Assembly (NCBI RefSeq): GCF_007992715.1
Contig: NZ_BKAU01000001.1
Span: 2,294,001 to 2,358,000 of the forward strand
Direction of reading: 5' to 3'
DNA from: Chitinophaga cymbidii
GTDB lineage: Bacteria > Bacteroidota > Bacteroidia > Chitinophagales > Chitinophagaceae
Length of the DNA stretch: 64,000 nt
Under the pieces are notes generated by a model. The model ran no database searches, had not been told where the DNA came from, and saw nothing but the letters and a program-made list of their open reading frames with translations. The translations under genes were made by a program, and so were the position numbers. The stretch's first letter is position 1, and each line of letters starts with the position of its first letter. Positions 41,570 through 48,923 of the stretch are shown here, piece by piece.

Positions 41570-41594
41570 AAAAGGGGCGCAAGCCCCTTTTTTT
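41570..41594. terminator. Bidirectional terminator between response regulator and ruvB
   Basis: A 9-bp stem (41570-41578 with 41583-41591), GCAA tetraloop, A-run on the left and seven T residues on the right, so it can stop transcription from both convergent genes. Confidence 0.9.
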
Positions 41595-41599
41595 ATGCG

Positions 41600-42625
41600 T
41601 CAGAACAACATGTTCGGCCCTTTCAATGGCGTTTTCCCCAAATGCTTATATGCTTTTTCCGTCACTTCCCTTCCCCGCGGCGTCCGTTTGATAAAGCCTT
41701 CCTGAATGAGGAACGGCTCGTACACTTCTTCCAGCGTGCCGGGCTCTTCGCCCACGGCGGTAGCGATAGTGGTAAGCCCCACCGGGCCGCCTTTAAAGTT
41801 GTCGATGATCACGTTCAGGATGCGGTTGTCCATTTCATCCAGTCCATATTCATCCACGCTCAATGCTTTCAGGCTGAACTCAGCAATGCCCATGTCTATC
41901 ACGCCGTTGCCCATCACCTGTGCGAAGTCGCGCACCCGGCGCAGCAGGCCGTTGGCGATACGCGGTGTGCCGCGGGAGCGGCGTGCTATTTCCGCCGCGG
42001 CGTCGGACGTGATCTTGGTGCCGAGGAGCCCCGCCGCCCGCCAGATGATCTTTTGCAGTACGGCTGAAGAATAATATTCCAGGCGGGATTTGATGCCGAA
42101 GCGGCTCAGCAGCGGCGCCGTCAGCAGGCCGGAGCGGGTAGTGGCGCCCACCAGCGTGAAGGGTTGCAGGTTGATCTGCACGGAGCGCGCGTTCGGTCCC
42201 GAGTCGATCATGATATCGATGCGGTAATCTTCCATGGCGGAATACAGGTATTCTTCCACGAGGGTGCTCAGCCGGTGAATTTCGTCTACGAACAGCACGT
42301 CTTTCTCTTCCAGGTTGGTGAGCAGGCCCGCCAGGTCGCCGGGCTTTTCGATCACCGGCCCGGAAGTCTCCTTGATATTCACGCCCAGCTCGTTGGCCAC
42401 GATGCGCGACAGCGTGGTCTTTCCCAGCCCCGGAGGCCCGTGGAAAAGAATATGGTCCAGCGCCTCACCGCGGAGCTTCGCCGCTTTGATAAAGACTTTC
42501 AGGTTCTCTATGATCTGGTCCTGCCCCGAAAAATCAATGATCTCTTTCGGGCGGATGCTGTTTTCGAACTCCTTCTCCGCGGCGCTCAGCCGGTTCTCAT
42601 CTGGTCTTATGTTGGAATTGGACAT
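41600..42625 (-). CDS. ruvB: Holliday junction branch migration DNA helicase RuvB
   Basis: The hexameric AAA+ motor of the RuvABC complex. It has 341 residues from the ATG at 42625, placed by the AAAGGAG Shine-Dalgarno just upstream; the frame is open much further but is not coding there. Walker A is [12 protein letters not shown] (about residue 62), Walker [10 protein letters not shown], sensor 1 GATTRSG, and the C-terminal winged helix contains [13 protein letters not shown]. It converges with the response regulator gene and is divergent from the M28 peptidase. Confidence 0.96.
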   Translation of the reverse strand: MSNSNIRPDENRLSAAEKEFENSIRPKEIIDFSGQDQIIENLKVFIKAAKLRGEALDHILFHGPPGLGKTTLSRIVANELGVNIKETSGPVIEKPGDLAGLLTNLEEKDVLFVDEIHRLSTLVEEYLYSAMEDYRIDIMIDSGPNARSVQINLQPFTLVGATTRSGLLTAPLLSRFGIKSRLEYYSSAVLQKIIWRAAGLLGTKITSDAAAEIARRSRGTPRIANGLLRRVRDFAQVMGNGVIDMGIAEFSLKALSVDEYGLDEMDNRILNVIIDNFKGGPVGLTTIATAVGEEPGTLEEVYEPFLIQEGFIKRTPRGREVTEKAYKHLGKTPLKGPNMLF

Positions 42626-42630
42626 TAGAT

Positions 42631-42637
42631 CTCCTTT
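42631..42637 (-). promoter_or_regulatory. Strong Shine-Dalgarno for ruvB
   Basis: Minus strand AAAGGAG, five bases before the ATG at 42625. Strong SD sites are rare in this window, and this one fixes the ruvB start. Confidence 0.75.
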
Positions 42638-42683
42638 CAAAACCAAAAGTAATCGATTATTTTTAACGAAATCTGAATCTGCC

Positions 42684-43661
42684 ATGAAATGTAAAGCGAT
42701 CAGCCTGTTTTGCCTGCTGCTGACAGGCATGTTACCCATAAAAGCCCAACAGATCGGCGAAGCCGAAGTCAAACGTATCATTTCCATTCTTGCGGACGAT
42801 GACATGCAGGGCCGGGCCACCTATTCCCCCGGCATTGAAAAAGCGTCCGTATTTATCGAACAGGAGTTCACATTCATCGGCCTGGAACCGCTTCCCGGCC
42901 AGAAAGATTTCCGGCAGCGCTTCGCCACGGTAGGGCGGCAGGTGCGGGCACTGGACTCCATTAAAGAAGGAGAAGAGCCGCGTTTTCTGCATAATGTGGC
43001 GGGGATGATCAAAGGCAGCAGCCAGCCGGACGAATATGTGATCTTTTCAGGGCATTACGATCATATCGGTATCCGGAAGGCGGTGGAAGGCGATAGCATC
43101 GCGAACGGCGCGGATGATGATGCATCGGGCATTACGGCGGTGATCCTGCTCGCGGAATATTTTAAGCAGCATCCGCCGGAGCGTTCCCTCATCTTCGCCG
43201 CATTTACGGCGGAGGAGATCGGCGGCTTCGGCTCGCGCTTTTTTTCGCAACAGCTGAACCCGGAGCAGATCGTGGCGATGTTCAACATCGAGATGATCGG
43301 AAAGGAATCGAAGTTCGGCCGCAACAGTGCGTTCATCACCGGTTTTGAAAGATCCGATTTCGGAAAGATATTACAGCAGAACCTCGAAGGCTCCAGCTTT
43401 CAGTTCCACCCCGATCCTTATCCCGAACAACGTTTGTTCTATCGCTCCGATAACGCTACCCTGGCGCGGCTGGGCGTACCGGCGCACACCATTTCCACCA
43501 CGCAGATCGATAAGGACAGCTTGTATCACAGCGTGAATGATGAAGTGGAGAGCCTGGACATGCAGAATATCGCGGATATTATTGAAGCGATCGCCGTCAG
43601 CGCTAAAAGTATTGTGAGCGGAAAGGATACGCCGGTGCGGATAAAGAAAGAGGAGGAATAA
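42684..43661 (+). CDS. Secreted M28-family aminopeptidase
   Basis: 325 residues from the ATG at 42684, with a signal peptide (about 1-22, ending IKAQ). M28 zinc-peptidase motifs in order: SGHYDHIG (first metal His/Asp, about residue 119), [13 protein letters not shown] (bridging Asp), [14 protein letters not shown] (catalytic and metal Glu), [10 protein letters not shown] (metal Asp position replaced by Glu, with IEMIG in place of the common LDMVG) and a final metal His in the SLYHSVNDE region. It acts in the periplasm or outside the cell. The Glu in the LDM position should be compared with characterised family members. Confidence 0.88.
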   Translation: MKCKAISLFCLLLTGMLPIKAQQIGEAEVKRIISILADDDMQGRATYSPGIEKASVFIEQEFTFIGLEPLPGQKDFRQRFATVGRQVRALDSIKEGEEPRFLHNVAGMIKGSSQPDEYVIFSGHYDHIGIRKAVEGDSIANGADDDASGITAVILLAEYFKQHPPERSLIFAAFTAEEIGGFGSRFFSQQLNPEQIVAMFNIEMIGKESKFGRNSAFITGFERSDFGKILQQNLEGSSFQFHPDPYPEQRLFYRSDNATLARLGVPAHTISTTQIDKDSLYHSVNDEVESLDMQNIADIIEAIAVSAKSIVSGKDTPVRIKKEEE

Positions 43662-43687
43662 GCCGTTCGTTATTCATTTGCAAGCGC

Positions 43688-43744
43688 AAAAAAGGCGCTG
43701 TCAAAAGCAGGCATGGTTGCATTTACTTTTGACAGCGCCTTTTT
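43688..43744. terminator. Long bidirectional terminator hairpin
   Basis: A stem of about 18 bp (43688-43707 with 43726-43744) with A-run on the left and T-run on the right, between the convergent M28 peptidase and EEP hydrolase genes. Confidence 0.88.
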
Positions 43745-43762
43745 ATGGCGATGTAAAACCGG

Positions 43763-44623
43763 TTATTTCGCGAAGGTCAGCTTCGCGAGCTGCGCAAAGT
43801 GATCGGAGGCGAACAATCCCATCCAGGTCTGCGTGATGCAGGCATGCTGCCACACGTCCCATTTGCCTTTCAGGAAAATATAATCGATCGGCTGGTCGCC
43901 GGTCTCATGCGCTTTGAAGCTGTTGAAGGTGCTATGCGGACCGTAATGCGGTGTTTTGCTCAGCGCCTTGCTGTCTTGCAGGTGCAGGGGATCTTTTTCG
44001 TCCAGGATGATGCGGATCGGCTCGTCGCTTGGCCTGGCGTTGAAATCGCCGGTGATAACGGCGGGCGTTTTGCCGGAGATCTGGTGTACGCGCTGCAGCA
44101 GCAGTTTGGCGCTTTGCCGGCGCGCTTCTTTACCGATATGGTCGAAGTGCGTATTGAAATGATAGAACTCTTTGCGGTTTTTGCGGTCGCGAAAGCGGGC
44201 ATATGTTACGATGCGGCAGATGGCCGCATCCCATCCCTTGCTGCCGGCTACTTCCGGCGTTTCGGACAGCCAGAAGGTTTTGCTGTCGAGCAGCTGAATG
44301 CGGGTGGTATCATAAAAAATGGCGGAAAATTCTCCTTTTTTATCGCCATCGTCGCGGCCAACGCCTACAAATTTATATTGCGGAAGGGCTTGCTGAAGGT
44401 CCTGCATCTGGTCCCACAGTGCTTCCTGTACGCCCAGTATCTGCGGCTGGTGAAAAAGTATCTGCGACGCTACTTTGTCTACCCGGTTGGGCCAGGCGTT
44501 GACGCTGTCGCGCGCGTTGTTGTACCGGATGTTGAATGTCATCACCTGCAGGCTGTTATCCTGTGCCATGGCTGCGATTGTGGTGAAGAAACAAAACAGT
44601 AATGCAATAGTGTTCTTTTTCAT
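43763..44623 (-). CDS. Secreted endonuclease/exonuclease/phosphatase-family hydrolase
   Basis: 286 residues with a signal peptide (about 1-20, ending AMAQ). EEP-fold motifs: MTFNIRYNN (Asn), GVQEALWDQM (metal Glu), HFDHIGKEAR (catalytic His), GDFNARPSDEP (Asp and Asn) and the terminal SDHFAQLAKL (Asp-His pair). Members include DNases, sphingomyelinases, and inositol or other phosphodiesterases. Secretion favours nutrient or phosphoester hydrolysis outside the cytoplasm. The substrate is unknown; no Pho-box-like array was seen upstream. Confidence 0.88.
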   Translation of the reverse strand: MKKNTIALLFCFFTTIAAMAQDNSLQVMTFNIRYNNARDSVNAWPNRVDKVASQILFHQPQILGVQEALWDQMQDLQQALPQYKFVGVGRDDGDKKGEFSAIFYDTTRIQLLDSKTFWLSETPEVAGSKGWDAAICRIVTYARFRDRKNRKEFYHFNTHFDHIGKEARRQSAKLLLQRVHQISGKTPAVITGDFNARPSDEPIRIILDEKDPLHLQDSKALSKTPHYGPHSTFNSFKAHETGDQPIDYIFLKGKWDVWQHACITQTWMGLFASDHFAQLAKLTFAK

Positions 44624-44702
44624 AGAAGTCCAAGTTAGAAATTTTATATTCTAAAAGTGATACGAAGTTGCCTAATTCCGAGATATTTTTCATGTTATTT
44701 AA

Positions 44703-44732
44703 TTGTTTTTGTACGCTTTCCACTTAGTTTTG
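44703..44732 (+). promoter_or_regulatory. Promoter of the HicB/HicA-like pair
   Basis: TTG at 44703-44705 and TAGTTTTG at 44725-44732, 19 bases apart, matching both Bacteroidota promoter elements. It drives the two following small genes. Confidence 0.6.
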
Positions 44733-44753
44733 GAACGATGAAAATGCATGTTT

Positions 44754-45128
44754 ATGGCAACGGTCACCGGGATAGAAGAAACGGGTTATTATTCCTGCGG
44801 GCGCCTGCATTTGCGGGGCGTTCTTTTCCGGGACGAGCGTTCGTGTTTCCATGCTTATATTCCTGCGCTGGGCGTATCCGGCTACGGTCCCGGCAGGCAG
44901 GAAGCAAAGCAGTCGCTGCAGGTGATGATGAACTTTTATTTTGAGCGCGCCCTGCGGTCGGGGCAGCTGGTGGAAGACCTGCAACGGTGCGGCTGGGTGA
45001 TGGACCCGCCTGTGATGTATCCGCCGGTTTTCCGGCATAGCGATATGACAGATGTTTTCGACTGCATCCGGAGCGGAACGGGCATTTATCATATTTCGTG
45101 CACGGTAGATCTGCCGGGAGGCATATAA
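44754..45128 (+). CDS. HicB-like antitoxin candidate
   Basis: About 124 residues (ATG 44754; an ATG two codons upstream is possible). The middle region, FHAYIPALGVSGYGPGRQEA followed by a KQSLQVMMNFYFERAL helix, resembles the HicB fold: a partial RNase H-like sheet with Y-x-x-x-P-x-L-G and a G-x-G turn, then a helix. The C-terminal part (MDPPVMYPPVFRH) could hold the DNA-binding or toxin-neutralising tail. It lies 22 bases before a HicA-like gene and shares its promoter. The assignment is by weak motif similarity plus gene order. Confidence 0.55.
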   Translation: MATVTGIEETGYYSCGRLHLRGVLFRDERSCFHAYIPALGVSGYGPGRQEAKQSLQVMMNFYFERALRSGQLVEDLQRCGWVMDPPVMYPPVFRHSDMTDVFDCIRSGTGIYHISCTVDLPGGI

Positions 45129-45150
45129 GTTAACCTAAATCAGCAGACAT

Positions 45151-45411
45151 ATGCGTTTGATGAATTTGTCCAACATCCCGTTGGATGCGCTACGCGCATT
45201 CCTGTTGGAGAAGGAATACCAGTTCGGGTTTGTGCATGCGGGGCATGAGCTATGGACGCGGGAAGACCGGCTGCGGCCGGTAATGCTGCGGATCGGATTT
45301 GAGCCGGTGCCGGAGTTTGTGGTCAGCAATATATTGCGGAATATGGAAGTGGGAGGAGAGGAGCTGGAGGCTTTCATGAAAGGGAAAGCTGTGGGCTGCG
45401 CTGTGCTTTGA
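45151..45411 (+). CDS. HicA-like mRNA interferase toxin candidate
   Basis: 86 residues, the normal HicA size. The arrangement is helix (PLDALRAFLLEKEYQFGF), strand with a Gly-His pair (HAGHELWTR, in the place of the catalytic GSH of HicA), RLRPVMLRIGFEPVPEFVV in place of the usual P-containing strand, then a helix ILRNMEVGGEELEAFM. I recall a Bacteroidota HicA subgroup with this GHE-x-W and RP-x-x-L pattern. It would cleave mRNA on ribosomes when not bound by the HicB partner. The fold is well supported by pattern; activity is not tested. Confidence 0.6.
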   Translation: MRLMNLSNIPLDALRAFLLEKEYQFGFVHAGHELWTREDRLRPVMLRIGFEPVPEFVVSNILRNMEVGGEELEAFMKGKAVGCAVL

Positions 45412-45459
45412 GGGAAATAGGAGGGGCAGAGCGGTGCAGATGCGGGCGGGCAAAAATAT

Positions 45460-45497
45460 GCCCGTACTTCGGCCGCGGGAACGGACAAAGTACGGGC
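45460..45497. terminator. Hairpin between HicA-like gene and tricorn protease gene
   Basis: A perfect 10-bp stem (45460-45469 with 45488-45497), 18-nt loop, between two convergent genes. T-runs are short, so termination may be only partial. Confidence 0.6.
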
Positions 45498-45504
45498 GTA
45501 AAGT

Positions 45505-48500
45505 TTATTTCAGTTCTTTCATAATTTCCTGTACGGCCCTTTCCAGTTGCGGGTCTTTATCTTCCAGGCGGTCTGTGAAAGAAGTTTTTACGTAGATGTC
45601 TGGTGCTACGCCTTCTTTTTCCAGGTTCTTGCCATCGAGGGTATAGCATCCCCAGGAAGGCAGGCGGTAGAAAGATCCGTCTACCAGACCTTTACCGGAG
45701 GTGAAGATGATCCAGCGGTAAGATTCCGTGCCGATGATCTTGCCCAGCTTCAGCGCTTTGAAGCCGGCAGCCGTCATTTCCGCGTCGCTGAGCGATTGCT
45801 CGTTGATCAGCAGCACGATGGGTTTGCCTGACGGCGCGAAGTTGGGTTGCGGGGATAATTTGCCGCCGCGGTATTGCCATTGCAGGTAAGGTCTTTGGGA
45901 GAGGAATTTCAGCACTTCATCATGCACGTTGCCGCCGGTGTTGTAGCGGAGGTCGAGGATGAGCGCGTCCTTGCTGCCGAGCTTCGCCGCCATGTCTATC
46001 AGGAATTTTTCCAGTTCGCCCGTGCCCATGTTCTTCATGTGCGTATAGGCGATCCGGTTACTACCGAGCTTGTCCACACGCGATTCGTTGGACGCGATCC
46101 ATTCATCGTACAGCTGCCCGCCAAGTGCGCCATAGCTTTGCGGGTGCAGCCTTACATCGTATGGCTTGCCGTTCCGCTCGAACGTCAGTGTGATCTCTCT
46201 TTCAAAGGAGGGACGGGTAAAATACTGATCGCGGCAAAGTGATTTATCAACGGTTTCGCCGTTCACTTTAGTGAGCACATCACCGGCGCGCACATCTACG
46301 TCCAGCTTGTCCGCATTGCTGCCGGAAACGATGCGGGACACCGTATAAGGATTTTGCTGGTCGAAGAGGATGCCCGTTTCCATGGTGCGGTAGCTGAGGT
46401 TGATCTTTTCCTCGTCGCCGGAAGAGGAAAAGCCGAGGTGTGAGGAGTTCAGCTCGCCGAGCATATCGTTCACCAGGATGCGGAGATCCGCCCGGGTGTT
46501 CACATACGGGATGAAACGCGCATACTGGTCGCGGAGCTTGCCCCAGTTGGCGCCATGAAATTCAGCGTTGTAGAAGTTCTCTTCCACATTTGCCCAGGTT
46601 TCATGGAAGATCTGTTCGAACTCCGTGCGGAGGTTGCGGTAGAAGTTCTGGTTGATGTCGATCTTGTCCACCTTGTTGGCGTCCGGGTTCAGCTTGTGGA
46701 TGTTGCCGTTGATCAGTACATAGAGCTTGCCCTCCACTTCCCGGATGTCTGATCCGCCGCCGCCGTCTGTGCCGTTGATCTTGTCGGTCTTCTGCGCTTC
46801 GAAAGGTTCCAGTGTGGTCTTCCACAGCGCGGGCCTTCCGTCGGTATGATTGGAGATGAAGTACACGCTGCTTTTGTCGCCTTTCTGCTGGATGAACACC
46901 GGGCCGTATTGTGAACCGAAGGAAGGAGAGATCTGTTCGATCCTGTCCATGATCTTCGCAGTGTTGATGTTCACGGGCTCTGGCGCTTTTTTATCGGCGG
47001 GCTTTTTATCGTCTTTTTTGTCATCCTTTTTTTCTTCCTTCTTCTCTTCCTTTTTGAAGAGCTCGTCGAACTTGTCGGCACGGAAGGGATCATCGAATTT
47101 GTCCAGCGCTATGCGGTAGATCTTCGGATTCTGCAGGCCAAAGGGATAAGCTGGTTTGGTGCGGGAAGAAGTGAAATAGATGTATTTCCCGTCCGGGGAC
47201 CAGTAGGGGTAGGTCTCCGTAACGCCGGTATTGGTCAGGTTGATGGTGGTATTCTTTTTCAGGTTGTGCACCAGTATGTCCTGCTCAAAGTTGCGGTAAG
47301 CGGTGAATACAACGGATTCACCGTCGGGAGAAAAGCCGGGCGTGGCATTCTGGAATGCCCATATCTCGTCTTTTACGATGGTTTTGGAATCCAGCGTTTT
47401 AAGGTCTATCGCCCGTACTTCGTCACGGCCGCTGAGGTATATGCCCTGCGTTCTGTCTTTGTTAACGGCCAGTTCGCGGTTGTTGCGCTTGTCTTTCGTC
47501 AGCTGTTTGGGAGTGCCTTTGCCGTCTGCCGCTATGGTGAACCAGTTCAGGTAGCCATCTACCGTTTCGTTGTAAAGCAGGGTACGGTTGTCGGAGAGCC
47601 AGTGCACTTCCACCGCGCGTTCTGAGGGGCGGGGTATCTGGCGGATGAACTTGCCTTCTATGTCCGAAACGAACAGCTCGCCGCGGGAAATGAAAGTCAG
47701 TTTCTTGCCATCCGGCGATACGTCGAAGTTGGAGATCTTGCCGGCTACTTCAAAGTCCTGCTCCTTCGGCAGCACAGGATTGCGGAAAAGCTTGATGGCC
47801 AGCTTCCCGGATTTGCCGGTGGCAACATCATACAGCCAGACCTGGTAATCCTTTTCGAAGACCACTTTGCCGCCGTCAGCATTGGCAAAGGGGCGTTTGA
47901 TGGAGGTCGGGAATTTGGTAAGCGCCTTCTTCTGGCCGTTGCTGAAGGTGTAGAGATTGTATTCTCCGTTCTCTTCGTCGGACACGAAGTAGATGTTGCC
48001 TTTGCGATCGATGGTCGTCCACATGTCCTTGCCGCGGTAATCCGTGTACTTCTTGTACGTTTTGGACGCGGGGATGTAAGACTGGATGTCCGGGTTGAAA
48101 TCGCCCTTGTAGCGCTTGCGGTTGGCGGCGAAGCTGCTTTCCCAGGTATCGTTGAAGAACAGCTCGCCGGTAGTGGGGTGTTCCACGATATTGTGAATGA
48201 GATTGAAGTAATGATTGAACACCTGCACGGGCGTACCGCCGTTCAGTCCCACTTTATAGCTGGTGGCATTGCCGCCGCGGGAGGAGGTGAAGTAGATCTG
48301 CTTTGAGTCCCAGCTCCAGGACTCTACCTGGTCTGAAGCCTCGTGCATGGTGAGTTGCTTCACTTCCCCGCCATCGATGGGAATGAGGAAGATGTCGGCA
48401 TTCCCGAACTGGGTGGCGGTAAAGGCGATCCACTTTCCGTCGGGAGATACCTTTGCGAGCGTTTCATTGCCCGGCATGGCGGTGAGGCGGGTGGCGTGCG

Positions 48501-48666
48501 GGTTTTGTACGTCCGCTTTCCACAGGTCGCCCTCAAAGCTGAAAATAACCGTCTTTCCGTCGGGCGTCAGGGTGGGATAAGTGGTGAAATAAGCTTCGGA
48601 GGAAGGTTGGGCGCTGGTTGGCAGGGAAAGGGCTGCGGCCAGCAGGCCGGTAAGGATTGTTCTCAT
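45505..48666 (-). CDS. Tricorn-type S41 protease with beta-propellers
   Basis: 1053 residues from the ATG at 48666, where a signal peptide begins (MRTILTGLLAAALSLPTSAQ); the upstream open frame lacks any such feature. Two TolB/tricorn-like beta-propellers (about 25-600) carry repeated DGKxxxF and SPDGxxxxF blades. A lysine- and aspartate-rich low-complexity linker (about 545-570, KKEEKKEEKKDDKKDDKK) follows, then a C1 helical domain, a PDZ domain (about 745-830) and the S41 peptidase domain with LILDLRYNTGG and the catalytic Ser in NEQSLSDAEM. It degrades oligopeptides in the periplasm. The family is best known from the archaeal tricorn protease; Bacteroidota carry exported homologues. Confidence 0.9.
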   Translation of the reverse strand: MRTILTGLLAAALSLPTSAQPSSEAYFTTYPTLTPDGKTVIFSFEGDLWKADVQNPHATRLTAMPGNETLAKVSPDGKWIAFTATQFGNADIFLIPIDGGEVKQLTMHEASDQVESWSWDSKQIYFTSSRGGNATSYKVGLNGGTPVQVFNHYFNLIHNIVEHPTTGELFFNDTWESSFAANRKRYKGDFNPDIQSYIPASKTYKKYTDYRGKDMWTTIDRKGNIYFVSDEENGEYNLYTFSNGQKKALTKFPTSIKRPFANADGGKVVFEKDYQVWLYDVATGKSGKLAIKLFRNPVLPKEQDFEVAGKISNFDVSPDGKKLTFISRGELFVSDIEGKFIRQIPRPSERAVEVHWLSDNRTLLYNETVDGYLNWFTIAADGKGTPKQLTKDKRNNRELAVNKDRTQGIYLSGRDEVRAIDLKTLDSKTIVKDEIWAFQNATPGFSPDGESVVFTAYRNFEQDILVHNLKKNTTINLTNTGVTETYPYWSPDGKYIYFTSSRTKPAYPFGLQNPKIYRIALDKFDDPFRADKFDELFKKEEKKEEKKDDKKDDKKPADKKAPEPVNINTAKIMDRIEQISPSFGSQYGPVFIQQKGDKSSVYFISNHTDGRPALWKTTLEPFEAQKTDKINGTDGGGGSDIREVEGKLYVLINGNIHKLNPDANKVDKIDINQNFYRNLRTEFEQIFHETWANVEENFYNAEFHGANWGKLRDQYARFIPYVNTRADLRILVNDMLGELNSSHLGFSSSGDEEKINLSYRTMETGILFDQQNPYTVSRIVSGSNADKLDVDVRAGDVLTKVNGETVDKSLCRDQYFTRPSFEREITLTFERNGKPYDVRLHPQSYGALGGQLYDEWIASNESRVDKLGSNRIAYTHMKNMGTGELEKFLIDMAAKLGSKDALILDLRYNTGGNVHDEVLKFLSQRPYLQWQYRGGKLSPQPNFAPSGKPIVLLINEQSLSDAEMTAAGFKALKLGKIIGTESYRWIIFTSGKGLVDGSFYRLPSWGCYTLDGKNLEKEGVAPDIYVKTSFTDRLEDKDPQLERAVQEIMKELK

Positions 48667-48829
48667 ATGGCGGCTGAATTTTGTTGATTTCAGACGGAAA
48701 TTAATACAGAAATGCGGCTTGCGGAAACCTTTCATCCAAAATGCGGATAAAGCGGGGGGAACGCGGGGGCATGGGGAAAAGATTTGTCAAGGAGCATATG
48801 ACGGCGTAATAAATCCGGGAACTGTACAT

Positions 48830-48909
48830 AGCAAAGCGGCTGCACCGGAAAGAAGCGCCAAAAGATGGTTGGCTTTTGGAGCACTTCAAAAGGTAGCAGC
48901 CGCTTTGCT
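48830..48909. repeat. 80-base structured inverted repeat (nested hairpin)
   Basis: A perfect 14-bp outer stem (48830-48843 with 48896-48909) encloses an inner hairpin with a 7-bp stem (48858-48864 with 48873-48879) extended by GAAG/CTTC pairs. It lies 14 bases after the leuS stop in the 257-base gap before the tricorn protease start. It lacks a long T-run, so it may be a structured 3' end, an mRNA-stabilising element or a small RNA. Confidence 0.6.
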
Positions 48910-48923
48910 TATATCATAAAAAA

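Noticed and set aside
42315..42683. Upstream extension of the M28 peptidase frame into ruvB, and equivalent extensions for ruvB (to 42820) and the tricorn protease (to 48735)
   Set aside because: The extensions run through neighbouring genes or promoter regions. Signal peptides, a Shine-Dalgarno or family N-termini place the true starts further in.
47000..47065. Lysine/aspartate/glutamate-rich low-complexity stretch in the tricorn protease looked like a frameshift or repeat artefact
   Set aside because: The frame stays open on both sides and both flanking domains are intact, so it is a charged linker between propeller and protease halves.
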